A stretch of DNA of 64,000 nt, taken from assembly GCA_040437565.1 (NCBI GenBank), contig JBDOQK010000009.1, positions 310,001 to 374,000 on the forward strand, read 5' to 3'. The DNA is from Albugo candida. Lineage: Eukaryota > Oomycota > Peronosporomycetes > Albuginales. The notes under the pieces are model-generated. The model made no database searches. It was not told where the DNA came from and worked only from the letters and a program-made list of their open reading frames with translations. Both the position numbers and the translations under genes were made by a program. Each line of letters opens with the position of its first letter. Position 1 is the first letter of the stretch. This document shows, one piece after another, positions 58,101-64,000 of this stretch.

Positions 58101-61100
58101 ATGCTTTTTCTTGTCTTCATTAGCCTCATTATCGTATCACTTTATGGTAGGGCCTGTTTTGACGCAACTAGAGTTCCTAAGCTTTTCAATGTCTCTCTTA
58201 GTAGGCGCATGCACCGTTGATATTCTTCAAGCAACCAACGGCACGAGCACGTCCTTAACGCTTTCTTTGTACCTCACAGACACATCCAATCTTCATTACG
58301 TCGTTACTGTATCACATAGTAGCGATAATTATACCGCTTTGGACATAAGCGCGCTGACAAACAAGCGAAAATCCTCAAATGATTGCATCGAAAGTGGACT
58401 CATCAGCACTGAGCGAGCTCAGTCGATTGTTAAACAAATTGACAATTTGAAATCAGATACAAATTACAATGTGTATTTGATGGTCGAAGTTCCAGAAAGT
58501 TATGGCGTTTTTGGGCCTGTCATTAGAACGGAAGCAAGGACGCACGCGGCACCTCCACAAATTAAGACTCTCATAGCCGAGGCCATCAAGAATTCCACCA
58601 CTGAAGCACGTTTGACAATTGAATTGGATCTCCCAGGGTATATTTATATTATGGCTATTCCGCGAAATTCAAATCTATCCATAGATATATCTGTTGACAC
58701 ATTAGTATTGCCAAATTCATCCCTCAATGCTATTTCGCACGAAGCAGAAGCACTTACTGGAAACTATACCACGATATTGAAGCAATTAACGCCTGCAAAA
58801 AGCTACGATTTGTGGCTTGCATTGAAATCGCTCGGTAAAGGTAATGTATTCGGCCCCATCATAGCTTATACTGATGCATTCCGAACACACGCCCCAGCAC
58901 CTAATGTCATAAGTCTTTCTTGCAACCCACTGAATGGTAGGCATGATACCCTTGTTTTATCGTTCCAGATCCAGTATAGTGCATCTATGATTGATTCTCT
59001 TAGTGGAGAAAAGGCGTCATGGCACAGCACTTTTGCTCATTACGAAGTAATGAATCAAAATGAAGACGTGTATGGTAGGCAAGACACCGAAACAGGACGT
59101 GGCTTTAGTGAAATCAAGTTCAGGAACATTATCGAGCTCAAAAGTACACTGCATCGTACACATTCCATTGTTATACCAGTACGAAGCACCGGCGACTACT
59201 CTATAAGACTCATTGCAGAGACTACAAATCATTCGGGAGTATACGGAGAGCCACTAGTCGTACGCGGCTGTCGAGCACATGATGTTGCACCTTCAATCAA
59301 ACATCTTTCGATTAACCCAACGTATGCAACCATCGACTCCTTAGAACTCCAAGTGGAATTGGAGCGTCCTGGTATAATTCATTACTTACTCGTAGAAGAT
59401 TCCATTTGTGCTTGTCTTGCTCTAATATTCATATCAATTGACACATTAGAGCATTTCTTTCAGAATTGTGGAGATAAATACCTCGTGTCAAGAGGTTCAA
59501 TTCCGTACGGTCCGCACTTGGAAAGCAATGCTTCTCACTGGAGAAACTTCACTATCGATTCTCTGCTTCAAGACACATTATATCATATTGTGCTCTTCAC
59601 CGAAACGATCAACAGCTTTGGGGTCATAAGCCCCTCCTTCCACCATCAAGTTCGTGCTGCGACCCACGCGGATGCAGGAAGAGTTAATGTAATCGCAGCC
59701 AAACCTGAGACAGGAAGAACTGATGCACTGAACATTCTTTTGGAAATGGAGAAGCCTCAAAATTTGCTGATTGTATGTGCTCAGTCAAAGAATCGGTCAC
59801 ATTTGCGTAGTTGCATACAGTATCATAATCATACGAAATCTACGCAAATAAATATTTTGATCGAGAATCTACCGGAGGACACTACATACAAGCTCACCTT
59901 TGAGACACACAGAAGAGACAACAGCGGTGTGCGGAACATTGCCTCCACTCCACTACTAGCGTCAACGTATGCGTCCGCTCCTAGACTCAGTGTGGTGGCT
60001 AAACCAAAGTACGGTTCAACTTCCGCAATCACACTTTGGATTGATCTAGAAGGAGTTGCAGTGGTGCATTATGCCCTTCTTATGGCTCCCAATAATGCAT
60101 CGAAGCTTTTGTCACCACACGAAATATCAGCATATAATGAAACTGGACAAAACGTCGATGGGTCCATCCAAAAGAAAGGCTTTGCACAATCCGAAGTAAA
60201 ATCTATGGATATTGAAATCGACAATTTGAAAGCAAATACAACTTACCTTTTACTTGTGATGTCAGAGACTCCAACAAACAACTCTATTCATCCAAGCTTT
60301 GTTTTTAGTGAGATAAAATCCACTCAAGTATGCACTCATGCATACTCCCCCAAGATATTAGAGGTTCTTGCTCGGCCGATGGATGCTCACTTCGACACCA
60401 TTATTACTAGGATTAATCTAACGGCACCTGGAAAAGTGCATTACTTTGCGAGTAATTATGACTTTTCAGATCCAAATGTTATCAAACCCAGCAAATCGAA
60501 AGAATCCACAGAGCACACAATCAGTGGTCAAGTGGAATTGACAACAGCCGATATTATTCTAGAGTCAAATGAGAGCCGACCATTGTATGCATGTGAATTC
60601 CTCATTATGTCGCTTCTTCCTGACACAACGTATCGAGTATCCATCACAACCCAAAGCACCGGTGACAGCGGAGTTTTTGGTGATTTTCCACCTCCGATAT
60701 TGGTTACCACGCATGCACCTGCTCCCGAGTTACTACCAACAGAAAACTATCTCAGGTCTGTCCCTGGATCTGCCTCCACGCTACAAATCGAAGTATGGCT
60801 GCAAAAGAGCGCACTCGTGCACTATATCATTTTCCTTCGAAAATTTGCCGTAACAACAGCTTCCTCTGTCACACAAAATGATTCTCAGCTAGTTGTTAGT
60901 AGTTTTGAGGTCTCCCAATTGACACCGAAAATGCTTAAAGAAGCGCCTATGAAAGAACTTGGACCCGGAGTTCGGGAAAACGGGTCAATCAGTATCACTG
61001 CTGAGAATGCGCAGCGACAGAAGACTACGATGAAACTCATTGAGAATTTAATTCCTGATGCTTTGTTTGAAGTTTGTATGACAAGCGAAAGTATCGACAG

Positions 61101-63939
61101 CAACGGCATTTTTTTTTGGAAAGATTCTTACCATGGCTGCTCGGTTTTTCAGACCTTTGCCGATTATTCCAACTTCTCAAGAATGCACGACGATGCTTAT
61201 GTTAAACCAACGCCTTCTGATTGCAATAGTATCGATGTAGAGATACATGTCGCTACCAACGGTTACTCTATTCGTGATTGCTCGGAAGGAGACTTATGCA
61301 GAATAGAAACTAGAGCGAGCCGCATTCCATATTTCATTCTCGCTGATGGTAAACGTGCGAGAAAAGAATTTGAAATGAACAACTTCTCACCCCATTTTAG
61401 TCACTTCAAATCCATCTCGACTTCGTTTCGAGATGCAATACCTGGTGCAAGAAACGTCGTACATGCTGGGCAATTGAATCGTATCAAATATGAAAACAAT
61501 ACCCATCTCATTGTGGTCGCTAGACTCGGGGATCTTGAACCAAATCACTTGTATTACTTTTTTTTCGCTTATGAGTCTGTTGGCAGTGACGGCGTTTTTA
61601 CTTCTGTGAATCCTCATTTTGAAGCATCACAACAGTCTAACGCAATCGAGATCACCACATATGAAAGTGCCCCAAAACTTGAACGATATGAAGCAAGGGC
61701 GAAACCCGCAACTACCGACTCAGTCTTTTTGACTATGGACCTCTCCTGTCAAGTATGCAAAGCAGTTGTCATACACGTTTTTGTAGCACCAAGGTCATGT
61801 GGGATAGTCTCTTTCGATGAGTTCTATGATTATATCCTGCGAACGCACTCAGGAAGCAAGCATCTACATTTGGATTATCTTGATGATTGTCTTGGAAGTC
61901 TGGATCCATTTATATTAGAAGTTCCAGTCCCTGAGTCGGAACACAAAGTACGGGACTTTATATATGACGTACATGGACTTGCATCGAACACATCTTACAG
62001 AATTTATCTCATTACAGAAACCGCTTCTAGTCATGGGGTGCTGAGCCCTCATCCAAGAAAGCTACAGATCTCAACGTCCGCATCGGCCCCAATGTTTTAT
62101 GATTTGAAAGCTGAGCCACGAAAAGGCTCGACTACTGAGCTGATTCTAATATGGAAGCTGAAAGCACCTGGTCACGTTCACTATATAGTAGGTCCTAGCC
62201 AGCATCCAGAATTGGTTGTAACATCCCCTTATAACATAAGCGGGAAGGGAGCTCGGTGGCCGGATCAAGAAGGATCCAAGTACCCTTACGATGCGATCAA
62301 GACACGAAAGACTGTTCACATAAATGATGTAGAGGATATGTATTATGAGGTCGTTAGTGACTTGACAGCGGCTACAAATTACACCATTTATCTAGTGACG
62401 GAGTCTGCAAGCAGTGAAGGCCTGTATGGAGAGATTGTGTCCTTGGCAGATATCAAGACATGGAGCCCTGCACCCAGACTTTTGAGTCATTCCGTATATC
62501 CAACCCACTCCAAAAAAGCAAGTCTTTCCGTTGGATTTCGATTAATTGAATGCTGCTTGGTGCATGTAGCTGTCATTCAAACCGAGCCCGAGCCAGCAAT
62601 GCAACATGTCGCACATGACAGCACGATTTACGGCAATCGTGTGGCATTATCCGAGAAGATAATTGCTAGATATACTGTTGAAAATGAAAACCTCTTTCAT
62701 TCTGGTCGCTGGCATGAAATAAACGTTTCCGTTCCAACAAATGACGTGACGTATGATGTGTATATCGTCTCAGAAACAGCGCATAGTGATGGCGTGTTTG
62801 GGAATGTCGCAGTGCACCGGAACGTACGCTGTCATCCCAATCCGCCTCGAATTGTAGATGTGAAAGTCACAGCGACTTCCGCGAAAACAGATTCATTGAC
62901 AGCTTTCATGAAACTGGACGATTTAGGGAACGTGCATTATCGAGCGGTAGTAAAAGGAATCGGTCGTAGAATACAAGTTGAAGGAAATGCGACATTTCTA
63001 AAGAAACGGACTAATGATACGTGTGTCGGAATGCTCACTATCGGCAATTTGACGGAGGGAAGCTGTTATCACCTGTATTTTCGAACGGAAACGCTGAACA
63101 GCTTTGGTGTTTTCGGACCGTGGTCGTCGAGCGCGATTGAAGCATGCACCCACAAGTCCCCTGCAAATATTTTGGGTGGAAAAGTACTCGTGGAGAAAGC
63201 TTTAGACGATAACATCGCCGTACCCAAGGTGAGTTCCAAGCATAGTATGTANNNNNNNNNNNNNNNNNNNNNNNNNNNNNNNNNNNNNNNNNNNNNNNNN
63301 NNNNNNNNNNNNNNNNNNNNNNNNNNNNNNNNNNNNNNNNNNNNNNNNNNNAGAAACGGACTAATGATACGTGTGTCGGAATGCTCACTATCGGCAATTT
63401 GACGGAGGGAAGCTGTTATCACCTGTATTTTCGAACGGAAACGCTGAACAGCTTTGGTGTTTTCGGACCGTGGTCGTCGAGCGCGATTGAAGCATGCACC
63501 CACAAGTCCCCTGCAAATATTTTGGGTGGAAAAGTACTCGTGGAGAAAGCTTTAGACGATAACATCGCCGTACCCAAGGTGAGTTCCAAGCATAGTATGT
63601 ACGCGTACAAGTGTGATCTACAACAAGACGATGCGCATTCTTTCCTCCGAACCATCATAAGCAGTAAGGATAAACTGAAATTGAAGCTCTTTTCTTATCT
63701 CTGATTATTGCGTAGGGCAAAAAAGGGGTGAGTTTATCTCAACGATCAGAATAAGCGCAGTTCATGTGCACAGAGAATCGAATCAGACATCGACACTCTC
63801 TCAACCGGACGTTAACGATAATTGGGATGCTCAGAAAATCAGAGGAAAAACGTCCACTGATGACGCGAATCAATTTGATTTTGACACACAAGCGTCGATT
63901 CTTCCAGAATGGACCGACTTTTCAAAATCTTCCAGCTGA
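58101..63939 (+). CDS. giant secreted beta-sandwich-repeat protein
   Basis: A first exon (58,101-58,146) encodes the signal peptide MLFLVFISLIIVSLY. A 58-nt intron leads to a long exon from 58,205. About twelve repeats of roughly 110-170 residues follow. Each opens with a motif like THAPAP or TSASAP, continues with a 'P-x-x-G-S-T' turn and 'GxVHY' strand, and ends like YxVYLxTExxSxGVFGP. The layout suggests a fibronectin III-like or other extracellular beta-sandwich. N-x-S/T glycosylation sites are frequent and Cys are few. The gap at 63,252-63,351 with 250-bp duplicate flanks breaks the frame artificially. Collapsing it and splicing a 52-nt intron (63,664-63,715) gives an end at 63,939 (ILPEWTDFSKSSS). 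About 1,750 residues, no C-terminal membrane segment. Probably a secreted surface or matrix protein; function unknown. Confidence 0.8.
63002..63601. repeat. gap with 250-bp duplicated flanks (assembly-type)
   Basis: 63,002-63,251 and 63,352-63,601 appear identical around 100 N. Gap plus copy is 350 nt, not a multiple of three. The stop just after the gap in the long frame is therefore false and the repeat-protein gene continues from the second copy. Confidence 0.93.
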
Positions 63940-64000
63940 TACAATCCTGATAGATAGTCCGCTTGCTAATAATAATCTATCGCGGCGAGAAAACGCTGTC

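Overview
The window reads as nuclear DNA of an oomycete, most likely a white rust (Albugo-type) or close relative. The grounds are mostly 50-80 nt GT-AG introns, tightly packed genes, a flagellar doublet protein (EFHB/CFAP21) expected of zoospore formers, oomycete-style bZIP and FYVE proteins, and a repeat-rich accessory block beside a gene-dense block. The organism call is inference from gene content. The assembly has eleven gaps of exactly 100 N. Six are flanked by long direct copies of one sequence (66 to 1559 bp, identical where compared, with one indel in the 12.2 kb pair) and two more by about 20 bp. These look like unmerged contig overlaps, so several apparent duplications and two apparent reading frames are artefacts.

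Bases 1 to about 24,600 are gene-poor. Two diverged copies of one segment (about 2,990-10,840 and 19,890-23,800) flank two dead L1-like LINEs (about 10,860-13,690 and 14,130-19,110). Each segment copy carries a two-exon gene for a small predicted secreted protein and a locus for a small coiled-coil protein. The coiled-coil gene is open in copy 2, using a GC-AG intron, and broken in copy 1, where a fragment resembling an Rrp5-type S1 domain lies in it. A complete mitochondrial-type tRNA-Cys cloverleaf sits inside the first LINE. Most of the rest holds no recognisable gene.

From 24,700 to 64,000 lie mostly conserved housekeeping genes. In order they are PRP18 (+), NCA2 (-), EFHB (+), a leucine-zipper-like hypothetical gene (+), a coiled-coil/GOLD protein (-), an ankyrin/FYVE protein (+), a bZIP protein with an atypical basic region (+), XPC/Rad4 (+), a small unknown (-), a kynurenine-type aminotransferase (+), FANCM (+), an F-box/TFIIS-like protein (-), OST48 (-), CPSF30 (-) and a giant secreted beta-sandwich-repeat protein (+).

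Three proteins have striking architectures. The FANCM-type helicase carries an N-terminal RanBP2-type zinc finger and an internal PHD-ePHD module, yet keeps the family's C-terminal XPF-like and helix-hairpin-helix region. The CPSF30 homologue joins CCCH fingers, a YTH (m6A-reader type) domain, a DCD domain and a KH domain in one spliced gene. The third joins an F-box-like segment to a TFIIS central domain and zinc ribbon in which the catalytic acidic pair is altered. XPC/Rad4 and FANCM are both DNA-repair proteins, and PRP18, CPSF30 and the TFIIS-like protein act in RNA synthesis or processing. I see no evidence that neighbouring genes are co-regulated, except for the 128-bp divergent promoter between CPSF30 and the repeat protein.
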